A stretch of 64,000 nucleotides of DNA, from assembly GCA_021779935.1 (NCBI GenBank), contig JAJXZT010000016.1, positions 223,672-287,671 on the forward strand, read 5' to 3'. This document shows positions 8,851-19,181 of this stretch, piece by piece. The notes under the pieces are model-generated. The model was not told the DNA's origin and searched no databases. It saw nothing but the letters and a program-made list of their open reading frames with translations. Both the position numbers and the translations under genes were made by a program. Within the stretch, counting starts at the first letter, position 1, and every line of letters starts with the position of its first letter. The DNA comes from Acidobacteriota bacterium (GTDB lineage: Bacteria; Acidobacteriota; Terriglobia; Terriglobales; Acidobacteriaceae).

Positions 8851-11800
8851 CTAGAAGGAGTACTTCAACCACATGCGGATGCTGCGGTAGCCGCTCAGCG
8901 AGTAGTTATAGTCGCCGAAAGTCGGGGTGATACCCGGCTGTATGCCGCTCTGCAACGTGAGGTTCGGTATGCCAGTGTTCGCGTGATTGAACGGATTGAA
9001 CATTTCCATGCGGTATTCAATCTTCTGGTGTTCGGTAACGTTCACGGTCTTGGCCAGGGCAAAGGTCCAGTCCTGGCGTCCGCGGGTAAGGAAGGAGTTG
9101 CGTCCCACCATGCCCTTGGGTGCGCCGGCGGCAAAGAGTTCACCGGCGATCCAGTGCACGGAGTTGGGATCAACCGGGACGCAGACTCCCGCGTTGCTTC
9201 CTGTCGTATACGCCGGTCCGTTGCAGACCTGGTTGCCCTCTCTCACGCCAAAGGTCGTGATGGGAGCATTGGGGTTGCCAAGGGCCGGACGATCGTTGCC
9301 GATGCTGTCCCAGTTCCAGTCGTAGCTGCCCAGCCAGTATCCGGTTTCCACGTTCGCCGGCGCGCCGCTCTGGAAGGAGGTGGTGCCGGAGATCTGCCAG
9401 CCGTTGTAAACGTTCCCGAGGAACCCAAGGGCCTTATTGTCCTTGAAGGCGACGGCGCGCAGTTTTGGAATGGTGTACACGTAGCTGATGGCGACACGGT
9501 GACGACGATCCATCGTGGATGGACCGCGATCATATTGGCCACGCGACGCCGGATACTGAACGACCGGGTAGGTGGAGTAGTTGCCGCTGGTGAAGACTTC
9601 CGACACGTCATCAATGGCGTGCGACCAGGTATAGTTCGCGCGCAGTTCGAGGCCGTGCGACAGTCTGCGGTGCACTTCCGCCTGCATGGCGTGGTAGATG
9701 GAGTCGCCAGTATTGTCGCGGATACCGATGGAGCCGCGATTGGAGTACTGACGGCAATAGGTTGCGCCACCGCAAACCGCCTGGAAGAGCGGATTGTTCG
9801 GGTCGTTGATGTAGGGGTTCAGGAGATCCGTGCCGTAAAGACGCACGCCACGGGTACCCACATAGCCGACCGACGCGAGGAACGAACCAGGCAGCTCACG
9901 CTCCATGGTGACGTTCCACTGGTAGATCGTCGGGTCCTTGAGGTTGGCGTTGATGCTGGTCACGCTGGAGTAGGGGTTGAGCACCGGCGAGAGCCGCGGC
10001 TTGGCGTATGTCCAGGACCATCCCGCAACACCGCGCGGATTGGCTGCGCTGGGCCGGTTGGTCAGAGTGGCCGGAACATCGTTCGGCGCACCAGCCAGGT
10101 TGTTGTCGAGGATGTTGGTGAAACCATGGTCGTAGAAGATGCCTGCGCCGCCACGGATCACGGTCTTGTTCTCACCGAACACCTTGGTCCAGAACTTCGG
10201 AGTATAGGCGAAGCCGGCACGCGGACCCCAATCGTTGTAATTCGCTTTCTGCGTGATTCGGGTCGGATAGCTGGACGGCGCCGGATCCGAGATGTTCATG
10301 GCCGGGTACGGAATTTCGTTGGCAAACGGGCTGTTGTATTCGTAGCGGAGACCCAGGTTGATAGTCAGATCCGGACGGAGCTTCCAGGTGTCCTGCACGA
10401 AGTAGTTCTGCGACTTAATAGGCGCACGAGCCTTGTTGCTGCCGAAGGTCTGGCTGGCAGAACCGCTGCCCGAGTAGCCGTCGATGAAGTTGGCAAGGCC
10501 GCTGTAGGTGACACCACCGACACTGCTGTCGCTGTATCCGATGGCGCCGTAGTAGTTGCTGAACGGAATGGTGTCTACAACGCGGATGTCCGCCATGTCG
10601 AACCCGAACTTAAGGGTATGACGGCCGACCGTCCAGCTCACCGAGTCCTGCAACTGGTAGGTGTTGTGGAAACGGCCCTGGGGCGTTCCGCTCGGAGGTC
10701 CATAACCGGTGAGGGCATAGGAACCGCCGATGCTAACGGCCGGCATCGTGCCATTGGCCACGTACGGATTGGCGTACGTATCCGGGCGCCAATCGAAGGT
10801 GAAGCCGATGCGTCCGTAGGAGAGGCGTAATTCGTTGAGCAGGTTCTGATTGAAGACGTGGGTGTAGGTGATGCCCGCATTGTAGGCGGGGCCGTTCTGC
10901 ATGGTGTCAAAGCCAGGCAGTTGGCTGCCGAAGTTTCCGAGATCGTACGGGCTGGTGTAGGAGGTCCTGATGAGGCGCAGGCCGAGGGTATCGTTCTGCG
11001 TAATCAGGTAATCGCCCTTGAGATCCAGTTCCGGCGAGTCGGAGTTGGCCGCAATGCCGGACCGCATCATGGTACCGATTTCGACGTTGCCGCGGTTCAG
11101 GCCGGAAACGGGATCGATGCCGAGCGGAACGTTCTTGATGTTCGTGAACGGCCCCTGGAGGCCGGGGTTGTTGTAAACACCCAGCAGATTCTTGATCTGT
11201 GCCTTCTGGGCGGCAGTGGCTGTTCCCTGCAGAGCCTGCAGAGCGGCGATGCCGTTGGGAGTAATAACGGTGATGGGCGAACCGTTGCTGGAGGAGCGGT
11301 ACTTATCCCACTGGTACGAGGCGAAGAAGAAAGCCTTGTCCTTCACGATCGGGCCGCCGAGGGAGAAGCCGTAAGTGTTCTCGCGGTACTTGCCCTTTTC
11401 CGTGCCATAGAAGTTATTCAGGTGGCTGTTGGCGTCGAGGGCGGAGTTGGCGTGGATCTCCCAGAGGGAGCCGTGGAACTGGTTGGTGCCGCTCTTGTAG
11501 ATCAGGTTGTTGACGGAGCCGCCGCCATGACCGAATTCGGCCGAGTAGGCGTTGGTCATGATGCTGACTTCCTGGACGGCTTCGAGGTTCGCAGGCTGCA
11601 TGCCCTGACCGCCGATGCCGGCGTCGTTGTTGTCCTGACCTTCAATGAGGAAGTTGTTGGAACGCGAACGATTGCCGTTGACCGAGAAGTTCTGGCCGTT
11701 GCTGAAGTTGTTGCCGGCGCCAGTGACGACACCGGGCAGCGTGGTTGCCAGAGCGTAGGCGCTGAAGCTGGCGATGGGCAGATTCTGGATGGCGGTGGTG

Positions 11801-12216
11801 CTGATGGTGCTGCTGACTTCGCCGCTCTCCGTCTGAAGGGTTTCGGCCTGGGCAGAGACCTCAACAGTCTCCGAGGCCTGACCCACCTTCAACTTGATGT
11901 TGAGAGAAGTGACCAACGAGCCGACTACCTGCACGTTGGACAACTTGGTTGAAGAAAAACCCGCGGCAGTGGCACTGACGACGTAAGCGCCAGGCAGCAC
12001 GGACTCAAACCGATAGGCGCCCACGGAGTTCGTTGTGGATTCGCGCACATCGCCGGTTTGAAGGGAGGTAAGTGTCACCTTTGCCGTGACAATCGCCGCG
12101 CCGCTGGGGTCGGTAACGACGCCAGCGATGGTGCCGTTACTGGTTTGTGCGAATGCAGCGAACGCACTGAAAAGCATCAGTGCGACGAGGGCAGTCGCCA
12201 GAAATGTTCGCTTCAT
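8851..12216 (-). CDS. Oar-like TonB-dependent receptor with carboxypeptidase regulatory-like domain
   Basis: A 1121-residue outer-membrane protein. It has a signal peptide ending near AFAQ (residue 24), a carboxypeptidase-like beta-sandwich at about 28-115 (GVVTDPSGAAIVTAKVTL), a plug domain around 130-240 (LPGVV, NGNRSRSNNFLIEGQDNND), and a long barrel. The end has the acidobacterial FNPFNHANTGIPNLTL segment and the final F (WLKYSF). GGAGG lies four bases before the ATG. Such proteins are thought to import polymers such as oligosaccharides or peptides, but the substrate cannot be read here. A sigma-54-like promoter lies about 100 bp upstream. It converges with the receptor at 6082. Confidence 0.9.
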   Translation of the reverse strand: MKRTFLATALVALMLFSAFAAFAQTSNGTIAGVVTDPSGAAIVTAKVTLTSLQTGDVRESTTNSVGAYRFESVLPGAYVVSATAAGFSSTKLSNVQVVGSLVTSLNIKLKVGQASETVEVSAQAETLQTESGEVSSTISTTAIQNLPIASFSAYALATTLPGVVTGAGNNFSNGQNFSVNGNRSRSNNFLIEGQDNNDAGIGGQGMQPANLEAVQEVSIMTNAYSAEFGHGGGSVNNLIYKSGTNQFHGSLWEIHANSALDANSHLNNFYGTEKGKYRENTYGFSLGGPIVKDKAFFFASYQWDKYRSSSNGSPITVITPNGIAALQALQGTATAAQKAQIKNLLGVYNNPGLQGPFTNIKNVPLGIDPVSGLNRGNVEIGTMMRSGIAANSDSPELDLKGDYLITQNDTLGLRLIRTSYTSPYDLGNFGSQLPGFDTMQNGPAYNAGITYTHVFNQNLLNELRLSYGRIGFTFDWRPDTYANPYVANGTMPAVSIGGSYALTGYGPPSGTPQGRFHNTYQLQDSVSWTVGRHTLKFGFDMADIRVVDTIPFSNYYGAIGYSDSSVGGVTYSGLANFIDGYSGSGSASQTFGSNKARAPIKSQNYFVQDTWKLRPDLTINLGLRYEYNSPFANEIPYPAMNISDPAPSSYPTRITQKANYNDWGPRAGFAYTPKFWTKVFGENKTVIRGGAGIFYDHGFTNILDNNLAGAPNDVPATLTNRPSAANPRGVAGWSWTYAKPRLSPVLNPYSSVTSINANLKDPTIYQWNVTMERELPGSFLASVGYVGTRGVRLYGTDLLNPYINDPNNPLFQAVCGGATYCRQYSNRGSIGIRDNTGDSIYHAMQAEVHRRLSHGLELRANYTWSHAIDDVSEVFTSGNYSTYPVVQYPASRGQYDRGPSTMDRRHRVAISYVYTIPKLRAVAFKDNKALGFLGNVYNGWQISGTTSFQSGAPANVETGYWLGSYDWNWDSIGNDRPALGNPNAPITTFGVREGNQVCNGPAYTTGSNAGVCVPVDPNSVHWIAGELFAAGAPKGMVGRNSFLTRGRQDWTFALAKTVNVTEHQKIEYRMEMFNPFNHANTGIPNLTLQSGIQPGITPTFGDYNYSLSGYRSIRMWLKYSF

Positions 12217-12672
12217 GAAGCCTCCAAAGTAACGCGCATGTTACAGAGTTCCGAATTGCGCGAAGTCCCGTTTTGAAATCAATGGCGTGGGGAACGGGGC
12301 AACCACTAAAGTGCAATTTTGTGGCCACTTTGGTGTCACTTGATGGCACCTTTAGGATCAATTACTTAAAACTAAAGTTGAATTTTTGAATCCATAACTT
12401 GGAAGATAAGTCGTATCCAAGCTTCCGAAAACAGTAGTGATGTGCCTCACAAAGGCGCACGAGATGGGGGCGGACTATGCTTTCGGTGAAGGGATCTAAC
12501 TGGAATCTGGAGGGGTTTTCAGGGGGTGGTAACGCGCGATACGGATGGGGTGTTTGCCGGAGGTATGGACGCAGAGACATGAAAGCCGAAGCGGAAATGC
12601 CTCGGCTTGTTTTTCGGTGGATGTAAGGGCCGCGTGGGGGAATGAAACGCAGCCCGCCTGTCGAGCGTGAAC
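12217..12672. other. 456-bp intergenic region upstream of the receptor, 3' of the XRE gene
   Basis: Holds the leader of the receptor gene (12217-12310) and the sigma-54-like site. A hairpin at 12583-12608 (AAGCCGA with TCGGCTT) has GTTTTT on its plus side. The AT-rich stretch 12353-12420 is unlike its surroundings. No convincing gene was found on either strand. Confidence 0.5.
12311..12328 (-). promoter_or_regulatory. Candidate sigma-54 (-24/-12) promoter for the 8851-12216 receptor
   Basis: Read on the minus strand the site is GTGGCCACAAAATTGCAC. It has the invariant GG (12326-12325) and GC (12314-12313) exactly ten bases apart, as sigma-54 promoters require, plus the TTGCA half. Transcription would start near 12302, giving a leader of about 85 nt. 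The repeated CACTTT/CACCTTT words just upstream (12329-12356) could be activator contacts. The match to the -24 half is imperfect. Confidence 0.4.
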
Positions 12673-13209
12673 TTACGCGGTACGGCGCGGCATCACCGTC
12701 ATCTCGCGGACCTGGTTCAGGACACTGGTCCACTGCATGGGGTTGAGCTTGCGCAGAAACGGAATAAGCTCGCTGATGAACTCGTCGTGCTGCAACTCAC
12801 GGATGTCGTCTTCCAGCGTTGGGCCGTTGGTGGTAAGCAGGTCAGGTACACGGACATTGAGTGCATCCGCAAGGCGCTCCAGCGAAGAGAGCGTGGGGCA
12901 CGCCTTCTCGTTCTCAATCTTGGAGACGTATGTGCGCGGTACGTGCATGCGTTGCGCAAGCTGGCGCTGGCTGAGACCGGCGCGGGTGCGGAGCATGCGA
13001 ATGGCGGTTGCCACGGGCAACTGGTGGTTGCTATGTTGCACCGGCATGGGAACTTGTAAAACCGGAGGTGCAGCCACGGGCTCGGGCTCGTCATCAAGAG
13101 AAGTCTTGCAGCGACGGCACAGATTGTTATTCGTCCGGAACTGGACGAGGTGGCAATGGTCGCAACGTACCACTTCCCGGGAGTCAACTGGGGTAAGAGT
13201 CGTGGCCAT
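12673..13209 (-). CDS. XRE-family regulator with N-terminal zinc ribbon
   Basis: A 178-residue DNA-binding protein. The N-terminus carries two CxxC pairs (C16/C19 and C31/C34) that form a likely rubredoxin-like zinc ribbon. A proline/valine linker follows. A Cro/C1-type helix-turn-helix is at about 65-125 (LRTRAGLSQRQLAQRMHVPRTYVSKIENEK), and the tail is a short acidic helical region. A GTG at 13239 would add ten residues, but the ATG at 13209 keeps the ribbon at the N-terminus and is preferred. Neighbouring genes are not obviously co-transcribed. Target sites are unknown. Confidence 0.85.
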   Translation of the reverse strand: MATTLTPVDSREVVRCDHCHLVQFRTNNNLCRRCKTSLDDEPEPVAAPPVLQVPMPVQHSNHQLPVATAIRMLRTRAGLSQRQLAQRMHVPRTYVSKIENEKACPTLSSLERLADALNVRVPDLLTTNGPTLEDDIRELQHDEFISELIPFLRKLNPMQWTSVLNQVREMTVMPRRTA

Positions 13210-13420
13210 TCGATTTAACGGAGCTGCCAGAGCGGGCACTCCGCCTCGGTGTCAAGCAGGTCTGCACCAACTTGGTAACCCAGGCTGGGCGTACTTTGCG
13301 GCATGGATGGATTGGGTGTCAATAGGAAAATGCGGGTAAAGCCGGGTAAAAGACTCATGATTTCCACAATGAATCAGATAATATCAGAAGAAACACGGCG
13401 AAAGTCAGGAGAAAACACGG

Positions 13421-13993
13421 ATGGATCGAGAACAGGCGTGGTGTTTACTAACTGAGTTCACCCAGTCGGAGAGTTTGCGAAAACATGCACTTGCAGTGGA
13501 GGCGTGCATGCGTGCCTATGCGCGGAAATTTGGCGAGGACGAAAATAAATGGGCCGTCACCGGCCTGCTGCACGACTTTGACTACGAGAAATTTCCGACT
13601 GCCGAGGAACATCCGTACAAGGGCAACGAGATCCTGCGCGAGCGCGGTTATCCGGAAGACGTGCTACGGGCGATCATGAGCCACGCCGAATACACCGGCG
13701 TCACCCGCGAGACGCCGATGGAGAAGACCCTGTTTGGCTGCGACGAACTGGCAGGGTTTATTACCGCCACGGCGCTGGTGAAGCCCAGCAAGTCGCTGGC
13801 GGAAGTGGATGCGAAGAGCGTGCGCAAGCGGATGAAGGACAAAGCATTCGCCCGCTCGGTGAGCCGCGACGACATCATCAACGGAGCGGCGGCCATGGGC
13901 GTGGACCTCGACGAGCACATCGTGTTCTGTGTGGAGGCGATGAAGACCGTGGCGGACAAGCTGGGGCTGGCAGGCGTGCAGCAAAACGGGTAG
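13421..13993 (+). CDS. HD-domain hydrolase
   Basis: A 190-residue single-domain protein. The conserved metal ligands of the HD superfamily are visible: H22 (LRKHALAVE), the HD pair in GLLHDFDYE at about residues 51-52, a later histidine in EEHPYKG, and the SHAE motif near 86-89. Related proteins act as phosphohydrolases on nucleotides, but the true substrate is unknown. The C-terminal half (SVRKRMKDKAFARSVSRDDI) is typical of this subfamily. An AT-rich stretch with TAATATCAG precedes the start. A strong hairpin ends the unit. Confidence 0.85.
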   Translation: MDREQAWCLLTEFTQSESLRKHALAVEACMRAYARKFGEDENKWAVTGLLHDFDYEKFPTAEEHPYKGNEILRERGYPEDVLRAIMSHAEYTGVTRETPMEKTLFGCDELAGFITATALVKPSKSLAEVDAKSVRKRMKDKAFARSVSRDDIINGAAAMGVDLDEHIVFCVEAMKTVADKLGLAGVQQNG

Positions 13994-14015
13994 CCGATTT
14001 TGCGAAGCGACAAAC

Positions 14016-14039
14016 ATGGCCAGCCTTTCGGCTGGCCAT
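14016..14039. terminator. Bidirectional terminator between HD gene and hutH
   Basis: Perfect 10-bp stem ATGGCCAGCC (14016-14025) and GGCTGGCCAT (14030-14039), loop TTTC, between converging genes. TGTGTTTCT follows on the plus side. Confidence 0.75.
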
Positions 14040-14050
14040 TGTGTTTCTGC

Positions 14051-15607
<1,557 letters not shown>

Positions 15608-15735
15608 AAGAAGACAGTTTCCAATTCCCAGTCCAAGGTTCCGGCGATGGGCTTCAGCCGTCTGGACTGTGTCAATTCGAATGAATATGCAAACTGGCTA
15701 TTGTAGCCGCTGGGCGTACGGCCGGAAAACTTTCG

Positions 15736-16173
15736 CTACGGCGTGCCCATGGCGCGCTGGAACGGTCCCATGTATTTATCCGAGAGATTGATGGGCCGCA
15801 TGTCGGGACCGACAACGACGTGCGTCGAAGATCCCTCGGCCAGCAGCGAACGATCCTCTTCGCGCAATACCTCGTAGGTGAACTGAATGTACGAACTGCG
15901 CAGGCCGGACATATAGGTGCGAATCAGGATGGCGTCGTCATAGCGCGCGGGTTGCTTGTAACGGCATTTGACCTCGACGACCGGCAGGTGATAACCGTCG
16001 GCTTCCATTTCGCGATAGGTGAAGCCGAGGGTACGCAGCAATTCGACGCGTCCAACTTCAAACCAGATGATGAAGTTGGAGTGATAGACCACGCCCATCT
16101 GGTCCGTCTCGGCATAACGGACGCGCAAACGCGCTTCGCCGACAGTTCCGTTGGGTTCGAAATGAGGGGACAA
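15736..16173 (-). CDS. YbgC/FadM-type acyl-CoA thioesterase (hot-dog fold)
   Basis: It hydrolyses acyl-CoA thioesters. The signature Y-A-E-T-D-Q-M-G-V-V-Y-H-S-N-F with the catalytic Asp of the 4-hydroxybenzoyl-CoA thioesterase family is near the N-terminus, followed by FEVGR.ELLR. The open frame runs up to 16260, but a TTG at 16173 has AAGGAG six bases upstream and gives the usual 145 residues, so I take that start. The region between the two starts is a REP-like repeat flank and does not look coding. Neighbours are acyl-CoA enzymes (enoyl-CoA hydratase, HMG-CoA lyase). In many bacteria YbgC sits with tol-pal, but here it does not. Confidence 0.88.
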   Translation of the reverse strand: MSPHFEPNGTVGEARLRVRYAETDQMGVVYHSNFIIWFEVGRVELLRTLGFTYREMEADGYHLPVVEVKCRYKQPARYDDAILIRTYMSGLRSSYIQFTYEVLREEDRSLLAEGSSTHVVVGPDMRPINLSDKYMGPFQRAMGTP

Positions 16174-16230
16174 TGTGTGCTCCTTGGAGGTACGAGGCGT
16201 TAGGTAATGGATATTAAGTCTGAGACATAC

Positions 16231-16290
16231 CTCAGGGGTTGAAGCCCCGTTTTGATGCACCCGGCAACGCCGGGCTAAAGCCCGGCTCTA
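16231..16290. repeat. REP-like intergenic repeat with two hairpins
   Basis: CTCAGGGGTTGAAGCCCCG (hairpin 16235-16248) is followed 20 bp later by GCCGGGC-TAAA-GCCCGGC (16269-16286). The GGG.T.AAGCCC word resembles dispersed palindromic repeats I associate with acidobacterial genomes. It sits between two minus-strand genes, flanked by AT-rich TTAGGTAAT/CTAATACTTAAT words. It could also terminate transcription of the enoyl-CoA hydratase gene. Confidence 0.6.
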
Positions 16291-16298
16291 CCTAATAC

Positions 16299-17081
16299 TT
16301 AATACCCACCCCACTTCGGCTTCCTCTTTTCGAGAAATGCCGTGATGCCTTCGCGGAAGTCTTCCGTCTGGCGAATGCGCGAGTTCGAATCGACGGCGGC
16401 CTCGATCTGCGAATCCAGCTCTTCGCGCACGTAGCTGTTGAGCAGTTGCTTGGTGGCGGCCAGCGACATTGGCGAGTTTTCCATCAACTGTGCCGCGATT
16501 GCCCGCGCACGCTGCATAAGGTAGTCGGGCGCAACGATCTCGGTGACGATGCCGATGCGGTACGCCTCTTCGGCATCGATAATGCGGCCCGTGAGCAGCA
16601 GATCGCGCGCCTGCTTCTCTCCCACCTGCCGAAGCAGGAACCACGAGACAATTGCCGGAACGAATCCGATGCGGACCTCGGTGTATCCGAACTTTGCCTC
16701 GTGCGAAGCCAGTGTGAAGTCGCAAAGCGTGGCGATACCCGTGCCGCCCGCGACGGCCGCTCCGTTGACGGCGGCGATCGTCGGTTTGGGGAACTCGTAG
16801 ATCGAGCGGAAAAGTCGACCCATGGTTTCCGAGTCCGCGCGGTTCTGCTCGGGAGTGCGTCCAATCAGCGACTTCAGGTTCTCCAGGTCCATGCCGGAGC
16901 AGAACGCCTTGCCCGCCCCGGTCAGGATAAGCACCTGCGCGCTGGAGTGTTCGACCTCATCGAGTGCGCGCGTCAGGTCGTCGATCAGTTCGTAGCTGAT
17001 GGCGTTGCGCTTCTCGGGACGGTTGAACGTGATGAGCGCGACGTTGTCCTGCTGCGTGAGTGTGAGCGTGTTATATGCCAT
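16299..17081 (-). CDS. Enoyl-CoA hydratase/isomerase family protein
   Basis: A 260-residue crotonase-fold enzyme. The CoA-binding and oxyanion-hole motifs are at about 60-72 (AGKAFCSGMDLE) and 105-116 (AAVNGAAVAGGTG), and the DEAEAYRIGIV segment near 160 and the basic tail (FLEKRKPKWGGY) are typical. FCSGMDL with an acidic residue near 130 (SHEAKFGYTEVRIG) fits a hydratase. It lies 80 bp downstream of HMG-CoA lyase on the same strand, so a methylglutaconyl-CoA hydratase role in leucine breakdown is possible. That is inference, since the family has broad substrates. Confidence 0.9.
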   Translation of the reverse strand: MAYNTLTLTQQDNVALITFNRPEKRNAISYELIDDLTRALDEVEHSSAQVLILTGAGKAFCSGMDLENLKSLIGRTPEQNRADSETMGRLFRSIYEFPKPTIAAVNGAAVAGGTGIATLCDFTLASHEAKFGYTEVRIGFVPAIVSWFLLRQVGEKQARDLLLTGRIIDAEEAYRIGIVTEIVAPDYLMQRARAIAAQLMENSPMSLAATKQLLNSYVREELDSQIEAAVDSNSRIRQTEDFREGITAFLEKRKPKWGGY

Positions 17082-17162
17082 GTCGTCAACCTGCGTGCGA
17101 GAGCAACCTGTGAGTGTAATCGCAGCCGCCGGACGGGGGAAGTCCCACCGTGCGCGGGGCCA

Positions 17163-18026
17163 TCAGTCTCCGTAGTGCGCGGCAATGCCTGCGTTGGCGG
17201 AGATGACGGCGCCCAGGTCGCCGCGAATCGGCAGTTCCGCACCGCGCTGTTTCAGAGCCTCAAGGACACTCTCGGTTGGAATGTTGCCGATGAGCGTGTC
17301 CTGCGCGAAGGGGCATCCGCCGAGGCCGCCAATGGCGGAGTCAAAGCGGCGGCATCCGGCATCGTAGGCGGCGAGGACTTTTGACAGGGCCAGGTCGGCA
17401 CGGCTGTGCATGTGCGCGCCAAGCTCGAATCCGCTGAAGCGCGAGGTCGCGGCGGCCATTACTTCTCCGATGTGCAATGGAGTGGAGACGCCGACGGTAT
17501 CGGCCAGGGAGATTTGCACGACACCGCTGTCGGCGATGTTTTCGATGGCGAGCAGGACTTCTTCGATGCTCCATGGATCGCCGTAAGGGTTGCCGAAGGC
17601 CATCGAAATATAAACGACCATGTCGAGTCCGGCCTCGTCTGCCTTCTTCTTGATGGCCTCCATGGCCTCGAAGTTTTCTTCCGGCGTCTGGTTCTGGTTG
17701 TTCTTCAGGAACGTCTCGGAGATGGAGTAAGGGAAGCCGAGAGTACGCACGACGCCGGTGCCGATCGCTCGATCCGCGCCTTTTTCATTTACCACGATGC
17801 CGATGATCTCGACGTCTTCCGGCAGTTCCAGTCGCTTGAGCACGTCTTCGCTGTCGGCCATTTGCGGCACGGTGCGCGGCGAAACGAACGACACCGCATC
17901 GATGTGGCGGAAACCGGCGGCGATCAACGCACGCAGGTATTCAGCCTTGGTTTCGCTGGGGATCTGGCCCTTCAGGCCTTGCCATGCGTCGCGGGGACAC
18001 TCAATCAGTTTCACGGTCTCGGACAC
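17163..18026 (-). CDS. Hydroxymethylglutaryl-CoA lyase
   Basis: It splits HMG-CoA into acetyl-CoA and acetoacetate, the last step of leucine breakdown. The DRE-TIM barrel has DAVSFVSPRTVPQM near the N-terminus, AHMHSR with metal-binding His, and the family loop GLGGCPFA with the active-site Cys near the C-terminus. The expected N-terminal R-D in this family (usually VRDGLQN) reads CPRDAWQGLKGQ, so it carries PRDAWQG rather than the usual text. A GTG at 18026 with GGAGG upstream is preferred to the ATG at 18074. Length 287 is normal. It is adjacent to the enoyl-CoA hydratase. Confidence 0.85.
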   Translation of the reverse strand: MSETVKLIECPRDAWQGLKGQIPSETKAEYLRALIAAGFRHIDAVSFVSPRTVPQMADSEDVLKRLELPEDVEIIGIVVNEKGADRAIGTGVVRTLGFPYSISETFLKNNQNQTPEENFEAMEAIKKKADEAGLDMVVYISMAFGNPYGDPWSIEEVLLAIENIADSGVVQISLADTVGVSTPLHIGEVMAAATSRFSGFELGAHMHSRADLALSKVLAAYDAGCRRFDSAIGGLGGCPFAQDTLIGNIPTESVLEALKQRGAELPIRGDLGAVISANAGIAAHYGD

Positions 18027-18113
18027 GATTCCACTTCCCTCCGTGGTCAGTGCGGCGAACACACCATTAAACACGAAGGGACAGCGATTCGTCCGGTGGG
18101 GTTAGGGATTCGC

Positions 18114-18965
18114 CTACCGTTTTTCCAGGCGCGCCAAGCCTCGGACCGCCATCGACTGGCCCACCAGATCGTTCGATTTCTTTAGATACTCGCGATATTC
18201 CTTCGCCGACTGGGGGTAGTCGCCCTTCTTTTCCAGTACCATGGCGAGTATCAGATGAACGAACGGGTATTTTTTAATATCCGATTTGCTGAAGCGCTTT
18301 GCAGTGGCCAGGGCCGCGTCGTAGTGCTTCATCTGGAGCTCGGCATAGCCGAGCAGCGCCTGGCTTTCCAGGTCGAGCGGATCGAGCGCCGCGGCCTTGC
18401 GCAACAACTGCTCGGCATCCTCCGTCTTGCCTTCGCTCATCACCAGGTACGCCAGGTTGCGCAACGCCATGATGTTGTTCGGATTCAGCGAAAGTGCCTG
18501 TGAAAAGGCACCGTGAGCGCCCTCATTGTCATGTTCCTTCAAATAAGTGGTCCCGAGCATGGCGAAAGCTGAACTGAATGGCGGATAAAGCTCGGCAGCC
18601 ATGGCAAAGTGCTCCTCTGCCGCCTTGTACTTATCCTTCCCGATGGCATGCATGCCGGCCACATACTCCTTCCGGGCCGCGTCGGGAATCTTCAGTTCCG
18701 GCGCATACAGTGTCCCGACTCCCGGTGGCGCATTCGGCTTCCTCTGCGCGTCGGACGTGGTCATGTTGCTCCACGTGTAGGGATTGATCGTGTACTGCGG
18801 AGCATTGGGTTGTTGATTGGGAGAGCCCGGCCATTGATTGGGTGGAGGAGTTGGGCGACCTAGCGGAGGCTTTGTTCCCCGCTGCGCCAATCCAGGTTGG
18901 AACCCCAGTAAAACAGCGACCAGGGTAAAGATCGCCCGGCGGAATGCAGCTCTGTCATGCAACAT
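18114..18965 (-). CDS. Secreted tetratricopeptide-repeat protein
   Basis: A 283-residue protein with an N-terminal signal peptide (AIFTLVAVLLGFQPGLAQRG), a proline/asparagine-rich linker (about 25-75), then four to five TPR units (about 95-260, AMLGTTYLKEHDNEGAHGAFSQAL, AYLVMSEGKTEDAEQLLRKA). The ATG at 18965 has AGGAG seven bases upstream. The open frame beyond it to 19037 is not needed. TPRs mediate protein contacts in the periplasm. The partner is unknown. It is divergent from the HTH gene at 19182, and its promoter region holds the palindromic operator, so it might share that regulation. Confidence 0.85.
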   Translation of the reverse strand: MLHDRAAFRRAIFTLVAVLLGFQPGLAQRGTKPPLGRPTPPPNQWPGSPNQQPNAPQYTINPYTWSNMTTSDAQRKPNAPPGVGTLYAPELKIPDAARKEYVAGMHAIGKDKYKAAEEHFAMAAELYPPFSSAFAMLGTTYLKEHDNEGAHGAFSQALSLNPNNIMALRNLAYLVMSEGKTEDAEQLLRKAAALDPLDLESQALLGYAELQMKHYDAALATAKRFSKSDIKKYPFVHLILAMVLEKKGDYPQSAKEYREYLKKSNDLVGQSMAVRGLARLEKR

Positions 18966-19145
18966 GGCGGGATCTCCTCTCGCGTACAAGCTCGAGACGG
19001 CCCGATGGAGGAACGCATCATCGCACAGTTTCCGCACAAAAGAGCCATAAATTGCGATGAGCGCGGTCCCCCGTCCGCGCTACAACCGAGGGAATTCGTG
19101 GTTCCAGAATCGCGACGAGATATCCGAACCTGTTGACGAAAGTAT

Positions 19146-19174
19146 TTGACATAATATTGTACTAGTACAACAAT
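19146..19174 (+). promoter_or_regulatory. Promoter with a palindromic operator ahead of the HTH gene
   Basis: TTGACA (19146-19151) and AACAAT (19169-19174) are 17 bp apart. Between them lies a perfect 14-bp palindrome TTGTACTAGTACAA (19157-19170), overlapping the start of the -10. Transcription would begin near 19181, essentially at the GTG start codon (19182), so the message may be leaderless. Autorepression by the HTH protein is the simple reading. Confidence 0.6.
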
Positions 19175-19181
19175 TTGTCTC

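Noticed and set aside
8983..10830. Open frame of 615 codons on the plus strand opposite the receptor gene
   Set aside because: Same reason: it lies wholly opposite a receptor barrel, with no recognisable domain.
12362..12733. 123-codon frame overlapping the end of the XRE gene
   Set aside because: It overlaps a clear gene in another frame and covers an AT-rich non-coding stretch.
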